Shown piece after piece: positions 43,691 through 52,033 of a stretch of DNA of 64,000 nt. Numbering within the stretch: the first letter of the stretch is position 1; every line of letters starts with the position of its first letter. The notes beneath the pieces are model-generated. The model was not told the origin of the DNA, made no database searches, and saw only the letters and a program-made list of their open reading frames with translations. The DNA is from Avoscillospira_A sp052117125 (lineage in GTDB: Bacteria; Bacillota; Clostridia; Oscillospirales; Oscillospiraceae): contig NZ_JBQKJT010000002.1 of assembly GCF_052117125.1 (NCBI RefSeq), positions 62,001 through 126,000 on the forward strand, given 5' to 3'. Made by a program: the position numbers and the translations under genes.

Positions 43691-44845
43691 TTATCCCTCC
43701 TTGCGGTAGCGCTCTGCCATTTCCTCCAGCGTTACATACTCCACCAGAGGGGCGCGGCCCACGCTGCCGAATTCCACAATGAGGGTGCCCACGGCCTCCT
43801 GGACGCCGCGGCGGATGGCGTCGGTGACCAGGGCCACGGTGCCGTCGTCGCCGGTACCGTACATGACCGTATCCATAATGGGCGGCAGGAAAGCGCGGGG
43901 GTCGAAGGCCTCCCGCTTTTCATCCAGCAGCGTCCAAATGCCGCCGACGCGGTCGTCGTTCTTCAGCTCCGGGTGGTCCCGGAACAGCTCCCGCAGATTG
44001 CGGGTGACGGCCAGACGGATATCCGTATCCACATTGATCTTGCCGATACCGCAGGGAATGGCGGCTTTCAGCTCCTCCTTGGAAATACCGTAGGCGTTCT
44101 GGATGTTGCCGCCCAGGGCGTTGATCTCCTGAACAATGTACTGTGGCACCGTGGAGGAGCCGTGTGACACCAAAACACCGAAGATGCCCTCGTGATTCAT
44201 GCACTCTTTGATGGCAATGGGAATTTCCCGGCGCAGCTTGACGTTTTTGCCCTTGCTGGCGCCGTGCATGGTGCCGTAGCTGATGGCCAGGGCATCCACA
44301 CCGGTCTTGCGGAAGAATTCCACCGCCGACAGCGGATTTGTATAGGTGGACGTGGCGGCAAACACATGGTCTTCCACACCGGCCAGAACGCCCAGTTCAC
44401 CTTCGACGCTGACGCCGCGTGCATGGGCGTACTTGACGACCTCCCGGGTCAGCTCCACGTTTTCTTCAAAGGGCAGGGACGAACCGTCGATCATGACGGA
44501 GGTATAGCCGCCCTCAATGGCTGCCACACAGGAGTCGAAGTTCTTGCCGTGGTCCAAATGCAGCACCACGGGAATGGGGCTGTCGGCGGCAAAACGTTTG
44601 ACCGCGTCGGCAATGTTTTTCGCGCCGCGCTTTTTGTCCTCCAGGGTGCCGTTCTGAAAGTCCGTCCGGCCGCCCATAAAGGCGTTGGCCAGGTCGGCGC
44701 CCTGCAAAATCGCAGGAGAACGGAACATCTCATGGACGGCGATAACGGCCTCGGCCTGGGCGACGGCGTTGACATTGAAAGCGCCCTGGGCATAGCCGTG
44801 GGCAACGGTGGCCTCCAGAACGGGGCGCATGGGTACCAGTGGCAT
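43691..44845 (-). CDS. fba: Class II (zinc) ketose-bisphosphate aldolase
   Basis: A 384-residue class II aldolase. Zinc ligands lie in VLHLDHGKNFD, YGTMHGA and VSHGSSTV; VEGELGVLAGVEDH and GKINVDTDIRLA are family motifs. It is ~80-100 residues longer than GatY/KbaY-type enzymes and nearer the long CbbA-like form, with a C-terminal extension (LLDEKREAFDPRAFLPPIMD). Splits fructose-1,6-bisphosphate or a related ketose bisphosphate. GGAGA precedes the ATG. Between nagA and pgi in one operon. Confidence 0.9.
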   Translation of the reverse strand: MPLVPMRPVLEATVAHGYAQGAFNVNAVAQAEAVIAVHEMFRSPAILQGADLANAFMGGRTDFQNGTLEDKKRGAKNIADAVKRFAADSPIPVVLHLDHGKNFDSCVAAIEGGYTSVMIDGSSLPFEENVELTREVVKYAHARGVSVEGELGVLAGVEDHVFAATSTYTNPLSAVEFFRKTGVDALAISYGTMHGASKGKNVKLRREIPIAIKECMNHEGIFGVLVSHGSSTVPQYIVQEINALGGNIQNAYGISKEELKAAIPCGIGKINVDTDIRLAVTRNLRELFRDHPELKNDDRVGGIWTLLDEKREAFDPRAFLPPIMDTVMYGTGDDGTVALVTDAIRRGVQEAVGTLIVEFGSVGRAPLVEYVTLEEMAERYRKEG

Positions 44846-44858
44846 GACGATTCTCCTT

Positions 44859-46025
44859 TCAGCAGTTGGGACGGGTGTAGACGGAATGACCGGCGGCGAA
44901 GGTCTGCACCACCTGGCAGGCCCCGTCCAGCAAAACCAGATCGGCGTCGCAGCCCACGGCCAGACGGCCCTTGGAGGGCCAGCCCATGAGACGGGCCTGG
45001 TTCTCCGACAGCATGGGGGCGATCTGCTCCAGGGGGCGGCGGGTAAAGACCAGCAGATTCCGCAGGGCCTGGGCCATGGTCAGGGTGGACCCGGCCCGGA
45101 CGCCGTTGGGCAGTTTGGCATCGCCGTCTTTCACAATGACGTCGTTGACGCCCAGCTTGTACTGGCCGTCCGGCAGTCCGGCAGCCATGATGGAGTCTGT
45201 GACTGCCAGCATTCTGTGCATTCCCTTGGCCTTGCAGTAGAGCCGGACCGTGCCGGGATGGAGATGGCGGCCGTCGCAGATGGCCTCCACATAGGCGTCG
45301 CTCTCCAGAGCCACGCCGAAAATAGCCGGATCATGCTGATGGAACAGCCGCATGGCGTTGCCCAAATGGGTCACGGAGCGGACACCCGCATGAATGCAGC
45401 CCATGGCGCAGTCGTAGCCCGCGCCGCTGTGGCCCATGGCGCAGACCATGCCCAGGGCCGTAAGCCGGGGCACCAGCTCCACCACGCCGGGAATCTCCGG
45501 CGACAACGTCACATAGCGGATATGGCCGTTGGCAACAGTCTGATACCGGGCAAAGAGATCGTAGTTGGCCTCGTGCATCAGCAGATGCTCCGGCATGGCC
45601 CCCTTGTACTCGGTGGACAGGCAGGGACCTTCCAGGTGGATGCCCAGCAGGGGCGCGCCGTCATAAGGGCCGCCCTCAATGACCTGCCGGGCCTGTTCGA
45701 TGCACCACAGCGTTTGCTCCACCGTGTCGGTGAGAATGGAGCACAGCCAGCCGGAGACGCCCTGGGAGGCAAAGAACCGTCCAATGGTCCGCAGCCCGTC
45801 CACGTCGGCGGCATTGACGTCCACTCCGGCGGCGCCGTGGGTGTGGAGGTCCAGGAAGCCGGGCAGAATCTGCAATCCCGCCGCATCCACCTCCGGCAGC
45901 CCCTTGGGGTTGGTACCGTCGGTGGTCAAGGCGGTAATGACGCCGTTTTCCACAGCCATGTGCAGCGGGACCATGGCTCCCTCCGAAAGCAGCGTGCCGT
46001 TTTTCAGAAAAAAGGTGTTGTTCAT
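44859..46025 (-). CDS. nagA: N-acetylglucosamine-6-phosphate deacetylase-type amidohydrolase
   Basis: A 388-residue NagA. Metal/active-site landmarks are DLHTHGAAGVD, IHLEGPCLS (Glu), GHSGAGY (His), THLGNAMRLF (usually THLFNAM), CDGRHLHPGT and VTDSIMAAG (catalytic Asp). All metal ligands are kept; the Phe-to-Gly change in THLFNAM is close to the active site. Predicted to remove acetyl from GlcNAc-6-P or a related amino-sugar phosphate, handing over to the NagB-like protein encoded 12 bases upstream. Confidence 0.9.
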   Translation of the reverse strand: MNNTFFLKNGTLLSEGAMVPLHMAVENGVITALTTDGTNPKGLPEVDAAGLQILPGFLDLHTHGAAGVDVNAADVDGLRTIGRFFASQGVSGWLCSILTDTVEQTLWCIEQARQVIEGGPYDGAPLLGIHLEGPCLSTEYKGAMPEHLLMHEANYDLFARYQTVANGHIRYVTLSPEIPGVVELVPRLTALGMVCAMGHSGAGYDCAMGCIHAGVRSVTHLGNAMRLFHQHDPAIFGVALESDAYVEAICDGRHLHPGTVRLYCKAKGMHRMLAVTDSIMAAGLPDGQYKLGVNDVIVKDGDAKLPNGVRAGSTLTMAQALRNLLVFTRRPLEQIAPMLSENQARLMGWPSKGRLAVGCDADLVLLDGACQVVQTFAAGHSVYTRPNC

Positions 46026-46037
46026 GGGAAAAACCTC

Positions 46038-46853
46038 TCAATAGGCCCGTTGGGCCGCGTTGGCATTGACATACAACCGGGCGTCGGGATGGTTCTGGGC
46101 CAGGGTGGCGGGGAACGACGCAGTAACGTCGCCATAGGCCGCCCGACGGCACACGGCCCGGTGCCAGTCACGGAACACGGCCAGACGGAGTTTCCGGGCC
46201 GACAGAATTTCTTTCATGCCAATGGTGACGCACTTTCTGGGCATATCTTCCAGAGCGCCGCCCAAATCGCCGATGCAATTGGTGGCCCGGGTCTCCGGCG
46301 CGATATCCAGGACGCGGGTGGTCAGCTGGGCAAATTCCTCCGCCGTCAGCTGGGGCTGCGGCTCGTTGAAGGCCAGATGGCCCGTGATGCCAATGCCGCC
46401 GAAGGCGATATCCACACCGCCCAGTTCCTCAATCAGCGCCGGGATACGGCCCAGATCATTGGGGTCCGGGAAGATGCGCTGCGCCTCCGGCACCACCAGA
46501 GCCGGATCGATCTTGCTGTATACCTCCCGCTCCATAAAGCCGCGGAACGAAAGGGGGTCATCCTTTGCAATCCACTGACCGTTGTCGGTGAGGTACTCGT
46601 CCATGTTCAGGAACCAGCAGTTCCGCAGGGACAGCCCTTCTGCGTTGACCAGCCGGACAAAAATGGGATACTGTCCCACGGGGCCCACAGGGCAGATGAA
46701 TACCGTCCGCTTCCCTGCCGCGTTGTTGCGGCGGATTTCGTCGCACATCTCCCGGGCCAGCTCATAAAAAACCTCGCCGGAGTCGCCCAGCTTGACAATG
46801 GGGAGCTTGGCGCCCTTGCCCAGTTCCGCGGCAGACAGATGATAGTAATCCAT
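46038..46853 (-). CDS. NagB/GlcN6P-deaminase-like protein with altered active site
   Basis: A 271-residue protein of the glucosamine-6-phosphate deaminase/6-phosphogluconolactonase fold. The catalytic NMDEYL (Asp85-Glu86) and the His159/Glu164 of GHLAFNEP are kept. The ring-opening Asp of the canonical GxDGH motif is Thr157 (GGIGITGH). The phosphate loop PTGxTPLG is replaced by PVGPVGQYP. It may be a diverged deaminase/isomerase for another amino sugar, or use a different mechanism. First enzyme gene of the operon, 18 bases after the response regulator. Confidence 0.75.
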   Translation of the reverse strand: MDYYHLSAAELGKGAKLPIVKLGDSGEVFYELAREMCDEIRRNNAAGKRTVFICPVGPVGQYPIFVRLVNAEGLSLRNCWFLNMDEYLTDNGQWIAKDDPLSFRGFMEREVYSKIDPALVVPEAQRIFPDPNDLGRIPALIEELGGVDIAFGGIGITGHLAFNEPQPQLTAEEFAQLTTRVLDIAPETRATNCIGDLGGALEDMPRKCVTIGMKEILSARKLRLAVFRDWHRAVCRRAAYGDVTASFPATLAQNHPDARLYVNANAAQRAY

Positions 46854-46871
46854 TACAGTACCTCCTAAAGA

Positions 46872-47549
46872 TCATTGGAACAGGTGTTCCAGCTTCATTT
46901 GGCGGATCATTTTTACGATTTCCTTCGTGCGGGTACACCCGAATTTGTGCAGCAGTCCTTTGATCTGCGTTTTGATGGTGACCACCTCCACGCAGCGCAG
47001 CCGGGCAATTTCCGCCACCTTTTTCTCCTGGAGCAGCAGCTTTACCAGCTCCCGCTCCGTAGGCGTCAAATGGGCCACATTATTGATAAAAAAGATCAGA
47101 GAGCGCTCGCTGCGGCGCAGCCGGGCGTATTCCTCCAGGACCGTGGCATGGATGCGGGGGTCCAGCTCCGTATGACCGGCATACGTTTTGCGGACATGTT
47201 CCAGCAGATGCGCCTCCTCGCAGCCCTTGACCACATAGTCCACGGCTCCGGTGCCCATGGCGCTGGTAATCATGTCGTTGGTCTCGTGGGCCGTCAGAAA
47301 GATGATCTTGATTTGGGGATGCTCCAGCAAAATGGCCTCGGCGGCCCGGATACCGGCATCCACGGTTTCCATTTCTATGTCCATCAAGATCACGTCGCAG
47401 GGGACCTGTGCGGCCAGCGCCACAATCTCCGCGCCGGTGGCGGCGCTGCCCACCACTTCCATATCCTCCTGCGCAGCCAGGGTGTCGCAAAAGTCCTCCC
47501 GCAGCAGCGGTAAGTCCTCTGCAACCAGAATGCGAATGGGTTGGCTCAT
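46872..47549 (-). CDS. NarL/LuxR-family response regulator of the amino-sugar-like operon
   Basis: A 225-residue regulator. The receiver domain has VAEDLPLLRED, the phospho-acceptor in DVILMDIEMETVDAG, FLTAHE and YVVKGCEEA. The C-terminal LuxR-like helix-turn-helix is LTPTERELVKLLLQEKKVAE followed by VVTIKTQIKGLLHKFG. It overlaps the kinase gene by four bases (ATGA) and lies 18 bases before the NagB-like gene, so it is co-transcribed with its probable target genes. Confidence 0.9.
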   Translation of the reverse strand: MSQPIRILVAEDLPLLREDFCDTLAAQEDMEVVGSAATGAEIVALAAQVPCDVILMDIEMETVDAGIRAAEAILLEHPQIKIIFLTAHETNDMITSAMGTGAVDYVVKGCEEAHLLEHVRKTYAGHTELDPRIHATVLEEYARLRRSERSLIFFINNVAHLTPTERELVKLLLQEKKVAEIARLRCVEVVTIKTQIKGLLHKFGCTRTKEIVKMIRQMKLEHLFQ

Positions 47550-49060
47550 GGTTCACGTTCCCTTCTGCGTGCGTCGTATGCGGGCAGCAGAATCAGAAAA
47601 ACGGTGCCCCCGCCGGTTCGATTTTCCAGCCGCAGCCGCCCCAGGTGGCTGCGAACGATTTTACGGACGTAATACAGACCCATGCCCCAGTTGTAATTGG
47701 TATTTTTACTGGTAAAAAACGGGTCAAAGATGTGATTGCGGGTTTCCGGCGGAATGCCGGGGCCGTTGTCCTCCACAGAAACAATGGTCCACATGCGCTC
47801 GTTGCGGATGCGGAGGGCCACCTGCGGCGTCGGGCTGTGCTGGGCGGCGGCCTCGTAGCCGTTGCACAGCAGATTGCAGACGGCCTCGCTGAGATGGGAT
47901 TCGTCGGCCAGAACCTGCCGCTGGGACTGTACCTCCACCGTCACGGGCGCATTGGGATATTTGTCGTGGAACCGCCGCACGCTGGCCTCGGCCAGCTGTT
48001 GCGACGAGATCGGAACCAGTGAGATGGAATTGGATTTCACCGTACGGTACAGCTCGTCCATTCGTCCCAGCAGTCCCTCGTTGAGTTCGTGCAGCTGCCG
48101 GACATAGGCGCGAATCTCCTCCAAATCCGGCTGCGGCTGCTCCAATGCCCGGGACAGCTTCTTGTTGAGAACGCGAATGGAAAGCAGCTGGTTTTTGGCG
48201 CCGTGGACAAAGACGGATACGCCTAAACCGGCCGTATCGAACTTTCGTTCCAGCATGGCATCCTGTCGGGAATCGTCATAGACCAGCTTGGTGTAGCACA
48301 TGAGGTTGTAGCTGCCGAGCACCACCACAAACACTGTACACAATCCCAAAACAATCCAGGATACCTCCGGCAGAGACGCGCTGATGTAGCTGGTAAAGCC
48401 GTGCCGGATATACTCGGAAAGGAACATATGATAGATCTGCGTGGGGTCTTTGGTGGCGTAGAGCAAATATAGTGCCGATGTACAGAGGAACGACAGGAGG
48501 ATGTAGCGGGTGTTACGCTTGAAAATGGGCATGGTGGTGGAGCGGTACTCCTGTATCAGCAGCAGCATGGATACCGCCAGATAGAGCACCACCCACACCA
48601 AACCCGCCACAATAATCCACGGCAGAATCCAGTATCGTCCATCGACCACGGCGTAAAAAACGTCGGGAAAGTAGAAAATCAGGCTGAGCAACGCCGGTAC
48701 GGCGGCGGCGATCCGCAGCTGTCTCGACCGGCGGCGCAAGGCGCTGATCATGGTCAATTCCAGGGCCGCGTAGAAGGCAAACAGCGGAAACAGCGTCCGG
48801 CCCAACGCCACCAGGTAGCCCAGCTGCCCCAACGGCAGCGGCAGATATTGCAGCCAGACCTGCAAATCTGTCAGCAAAAAGAGGAAGACCGATTCCCGGG
48901 CCGCCGTACCGCCCATTTTGGCAATGTAGATCACGATGCCGGACAGCATGACCAGATTGGAAACGTTCATACCCAGGAGATACACGGCCAGGGAGTCCCG
49001 CCGCCGGACGGCTACATAGATGGATGTCAGCAAACAGAGCAGCAGTACAATAATCAGCAT
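47546..49060 (-). CDS. Multi-pass membrane histidine kinase of the amino-sugar-like operon
   Basis: A 504-residue kinase. About seven transmembrane helices fill residues ~1-255. A cytoplasmic part follows with a candidate phospho-His in SVFVHGAKNQLLSIRVLNKK, and an ATPase domain with NLLCNGYEAA, VEDNGPGIPPE, FFTSKNTNYNWGMGLYYVRK. The start at 49060 follows GGGAGGG. The sensor region has no recognised ligand domain; it may read a membrane-embedded or envelope signal. First gene of an eight-gene operon. Confidence 0.9.
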   Translation of the reverse strand: MLIIVLLLCLLTSIYVAVRRRDSLAVYLLGMNVSNLVMLSGIVIYIAKMGGTAARESVFLFLLTDLQVWLQYLPLPLGQLGYLVALGRTLFPLFAFYAALELTMISALRRRSRQLRIAAAVPALLSLIFYFPDVFYAVVDGRYWILPWIIVAGLVWVVLYLAVSMLLLIQEYRSTTMPIFKRNTRYILLSFLCTSALYLLYATKDPTQIYHMFLSEYIRHGFTSYISASLPEVSWIVLGLCTVFVVVLGSYNLMCYTKLVYDDSRQDAMLERKFDTAGLGVSVFVHGAKNQLLSIRVLNKKLSRALEQPQPDLEEIRAYVRQLHELNEGLLGRMDELYRTVKSNSISLVPISSQQLAEASVRRFHDKYPNAPVTVEVQSQRQVLADESHLSEAVCNLLCNGYEAAAQHSPTPQVALRIRNERMWTIVSVEDNGPGIPPETRNHIFDPFFTSKNTNYNWGMGLYYVRKIVRSHLGRLRLENRTGGGTVFLILLPAYDARRREREP

Positions 49061-49097
49061 GGACTTCCCTCCCACGAAATCGCGTGATACTGGTTTT

Positions 49098-49126
49098 ATT
49101 ATACTGCCGCCGCACCTCTATGGCAA
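49098..49126 (-). promoter_or_regulatory. Strong promoter of the kinase-regulator-nagBA-fba-pgi-tpi-larA operon
   Basis: Reading leftward, TTGCCA (49126-49121) and TATAAT (49103-49098) are separated by exactly 17 bases, 38 bases before the kinase ATG. It is the only clear promoter I found for the following nine kilobases. Confidence 0.65.
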
Positions 49127-49157
49127 GCCGGGGCTCCGCCTCAAACGGAGCCCCGGC
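49127..49157 (-). terminator. GC-rich hairpin between the ABC and kinase operons
   Basis: A perfect 12-base stem (GCCGGGGCTCCG) with a seven-base loop, directly abutting the kinase promoter. No T-run; probably terminates the ABC operon. Confidence 0.55.
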
Positions 49158-49185
49158 GGGGTGGTAGCACAGAAAAAATTACGAA

Positions 49186-50292
49186 TTACTGGGCGCTGTA
49201 GGCATCATAGGCGGCCTGCATCACATCGAACAGGACGTAGTTCTCCACAGGGACTTCCTCGGTAACGGTGCCGTTGTTGAGGAAGACCTGCTGCTGGGCC
49301 TCATAGTAGCCGCGGATGGTATCAAAATCACCCATGCAATCCACGGTGCCCTGCCAGTTACCCTCACCGGTGGCGGCCAGCATGGTGTCCTCGGGGGCGT
49401 CCAGCTTGGCGGCCAGCATCTTGGCGACCTCATCGATGTTCTCAGCGCGGTAGACCTGAGCCTTCAGAATGGCCTGGCTGAACCGAACCAGAATGTCCTG
49501 GTTGGCAGCGGCGTACTCGCTGGTGCAGATGAAGCTGGAGGGGAAAGCGGCCTGGTCTGTGTAGTCATTGTTGGTGCCCAGAACCAGGTAGTCATCGCCC
49601 ATGGCTTCCGCCAGGGTGACGGTGTTGGGGGACCAGGTGGCGGCGGCGTCGATCTGGCCGGAAACCAGAGCGGCCGTCATGCCTTCCACGTTCATTTCCA
49701 CCGTGTTGATGTCGGCTTCGGTAAGGCCGGCGTCTTGCAGCACGAACTGCAAAATGATCTGAGAGGAGGTGCCGGTGGCCACGGCCACGGTCTTGCCCTT
49801 CAAATCGGCGGCGGATTCAATGCCCTTGGCCTTGTTGGCAACCACGGCGTCAGCCTGGGACAGCTGATCGAAGGCAAACACAGCGGCATCGCCCTGGATG
49901 CACAGGGAGTGGGCGCCGTGGCCGATCTGGGAGATATCGATATCGCCGGAGGCCATGGCGGAAATCTCAGCAGGGCCGCCGGAGAACTGATAGGGCTCCA
50001 CAGTCAGGCCCACTTCCTCAAAGTAGCCCTGCTCCATGGCCGTGAACAGGCTGGAGGCGGAGCCCAGGTTGGGCATATAGGCCACGCGGACGGTGGCAGG
50101 CTCATAGGTGGGCGTTTCCTCCGTGCTGCCGGTGTCCTCGGTATCGGTGGTTTCCGGGGTGGTGTCCGGAGTGGTGTCGGTGGTTTCCGGAGTGGTGTCC
50201 GGGGTGGTGTCCTCGGCGGGCTTGGAGCCGCAGGCGCCAAGGGACAGGACCATGGTCAGAGCCAGTGCAAGCGCGAGTAACTTCTTTTTCAT
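49186..50292 (-). CDS. NitT/TauT-type substrate-binding lipoprotein
   Basis: A 368-residue lipoprotein (ALTMVLSLGACGS) of the SsuA/TauA/ThiY group. The linker (residues ~25-65) is two tandem copies of a DTTPDTTPETT-like repeat. The binding domain has RVAYMPNLGSASSLF, EISAMASGDIDISQIGHGAH, GKTVAVATGTSSQIIL and GQIDAAATWSP. Ligands of the family include sulfonates, taurine, nitrate and thiamine precursors. Third gene after permease and ATPase. Confidence 0.9.
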   Translation of the reverse strand: MKKKLLALALALTMVLSLGACGSKPAEDTTPDTTPETTDTTPDTTPETTDTEDTGSTEETPTYEPATVRVAYMPNLGSASSLFTAMEQGYFEEVGLTVEPYQFSGGPAEISAMASGDIDISQIGHGAHSLCIQGDAAVFAFDQLSQADAVVANKAKGIESAADLKGKTVAVATGTSSQIILQFVLQDAGLTEADINTVEMNVEGMTAALVSGQIDAAATWSPNTVTLAEAMGDDYLVLGTNNDYTDQAAFPSSFICTSEYAAANQDILVRFSQAILKAQVYRAENIDEVAKMLAAKLDAPEDTMLAATGEGNWQGTVDCMGDFDTIRGYYEAQQQVFLNNGTVTEEVPVENYVLFDVMQAAYDAYSAQ

Positions 50293-50346
50293 GTAGGTTC
50301 CTCCTTAAACTTATATGTCGGATGGATTGTACATCCGCTGGCAACA

Positions 50347-51138
50347 TTATTTCCGTACGGACAGATACTCCTGATACACCTGGCTCCAAATATGGTTTTT
50401 CAGCTCCAGGAATCGGGGGCTCATCTTGGTTTCCTGATCGCGGGGGTGGGGAATGTCGATATCGACAATTTCCTTGACCCGGCCGGGGCGGGCGCACATG
50501 ATGACCACGCGCTGGGCCAGAATGATGGCCTCTTCCACATCGTGGGTGATAAAGAAGCAGGTCTTCTGCTCCTTTTCCCAAGTGTTCAGCAGCTCCTGTT
50601 GCAGCTGGGTGCGGGTCTGCGCGTCCAACGCGCCGAAGGGTTCATCCATCAGCAGGACCTTGGGGTTGACGGCGTAGGCTCTGGCAATAGCCACACGCTG
50701 TTTCATGCCGCCGGACAGCTCCTTGGGATACGCTTTGGCAAAGCTCTCCAGGTCCACCATCTTCAAATACTTGTGGGCCAGCTCAGCGCGTTCCTCGGGG
50801 CCTTTGCCCTGGAGTTTCAGGCCGAATTCCACGTTCTTTTCCACAGTGAGCCAGGGGAACAGGGCGTACTGCTGGAACACAATGCCGCGGTCGGGGCCAG
50901 GACCTTCCACCGGCTTACCGTCCACCAGGACCTGGCCCTCGGTGGGCGTTTCCAGACCGCCGATGATATTCAGCAGTGTGGATTTGCCGCAGCCGGAGGG
51001 ACCGACCACACAGATAAATTCGTTTTCGTGAATGTCCATGTCCACGCCGTTGAGGGCGACCATTTCGCCGTTGCGTGTCTCGAACTTTTTGACCACATGA
51101 TCGATGTGGACCTTTACTGCTGAATTGTTTCCTGCCAT
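50347..51138 (-). CDS. NitT/TauT-type ABC ATPase
   Basis: A 263-residue single ATPase. Walker A GPSGCGKST, Q-loop VFQQYALFPWL, signature LSGGMKQRVAIARAYA, Walker B LLMDEPFGALD and H-loop FITHDVEEAI. Its start overlaps the permease gene by 25 bases. Energises uptake through the adjacent permease. Confidence 0.93.
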   Translation of the reverse strand: MAGNNSAVKVHIDHVVKKFETRNGEMVALNGVDMDIHENEFICVVGPSGCGKSTLLNIIGGLETPTEGQVLVDGKPVEGPGPDRGIVFQQYALFPWLTVEKNVEFGLKLQGKGPEERAELAHKYLKMVDLESFAKAYPKELSGGMKQRVAIARAYAVNPKVLLMDEPFGALDAQTRTQLQQELLNTWEKEQKTCFFITHDVEEAIILAQRVVIMCARPGRVKEIVDIDIPHPRDQETKMSPRFLELKNHIWSQVYQEYLSVRK

Positions 51139-51893
51139 CCCGTTAACCTTCTTTCCAGGAATTTTACAATTTTCTCAAAGCAAATACCCAGCACACCCAG
51201 GAGAATGATACCCATGAGCACCACATCCATCTGGAAATAGCCGTTGGCCTGCTGGATCATCATGCCGATGCCCTTGTCGCCGCCGACGATTTCCGACGCC
51301 ATCAGGGTGGTCAGGGAGGTGGACAGGCCCAGGCGGGCAGCCACCAGAATAAACGGTGTGGACGCCGGGATGGTGACGCGGAAGAAAATATCCCGCTGCC
51401 GTGCGCCCAGAACGCGGGCGGCCTTGATGAGGGTGGTATCCACATTGCGGACACCCTGATAGATGGTGACCACCATGACCAGGAACGACGCGATGTAGAT
51501 GACGGTGATCTTGCCGGTCTGGCCAACGCCCAATGCCACGGTAATCAGGTAGACGTAGGCCAGGGGCGGAATGTTGCGGATGAACTGAATCCAGGGCTCC
51601 ACCACATGGCGGAAGGGATCGTACCAGGCCATGAGGAACGCCACAGGAATCGCGGTGATAAACGCGCAGGCAAAGCCGATGAGAACACGGGACAAACTGG
51701 CCCAGATGTGTCCCCACAGAACACCGCTGGAGGCTTTATCCACCAGTGCGTTCACAACCTGAATGGGATCTGCAAACACATAGGACCACTTGGCTGAGGC
51801 AAACAGCCAGAGCAGAATCGCCACTCCCAGAGAGATCAGGAGCCAAACCCAATTGGGGAGCTTACTCCAAACAGAGGATTTTTTCAGTCTCAT
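51114..51893 (-). CDS. NitT/TauT-type ABC permease
   Basis: A 259-residue, six-helix permease of the SsuC/TauC type. The coupling motif region includes AARVLGARQRDIFFRVTIPA and LGLSTSLTTLMASEIVGGDK. First gene of the operon permease-ATPase-binding protein. GGAGG precedes the ATG. Confidence 0.93.
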   Translation of the reverse strand: MRLKKSSVWSKLPNWVWLLISLGVAILLWLFASAKWSYVFADPIQVVNALVDKASSGVLWGHIWASLSRVLIGFACAFITAIPVAFLMAWYDPFRHVVEPWIQFIRNIPPLAYVYLITVALGVGQTGKITVIYIASFLVMVVTIYQGVRNVDTTLIKAARVLGARQRDIFFRVTIPASTPFILVAARLGLSTSLTTLMASEIVGGDKGIGMMIQQANGYFQMDVVLMGIILLGVLGICFEKIVKFLERRLTGWQETIQQ

Positions 51894-51975
51894 GGTATCG
51901 AGCCTCCTTTTGATGGCTCCAGTATATCAGACAATGTTCCTTGGAAAAAGTATGAAGTTTTCTCCACCTTTTTCC

Positions 51976-52024
51976 CGGGAAAAATGGCAGGAGCATCGTC
52001 TGTGAAATGACAGACGATGCTCCT
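51976..52024 (-). terminator. Terminator after the PFK-family gene
   Basis: A perfect 15-base stem (AGGAGCATCGTCTGT with 52010-52024), six-base loop, followed leftward by GCCATTTTTCCC. Confidence 0.8.
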
Positions 52025-52033
52025 GATTTGGTT

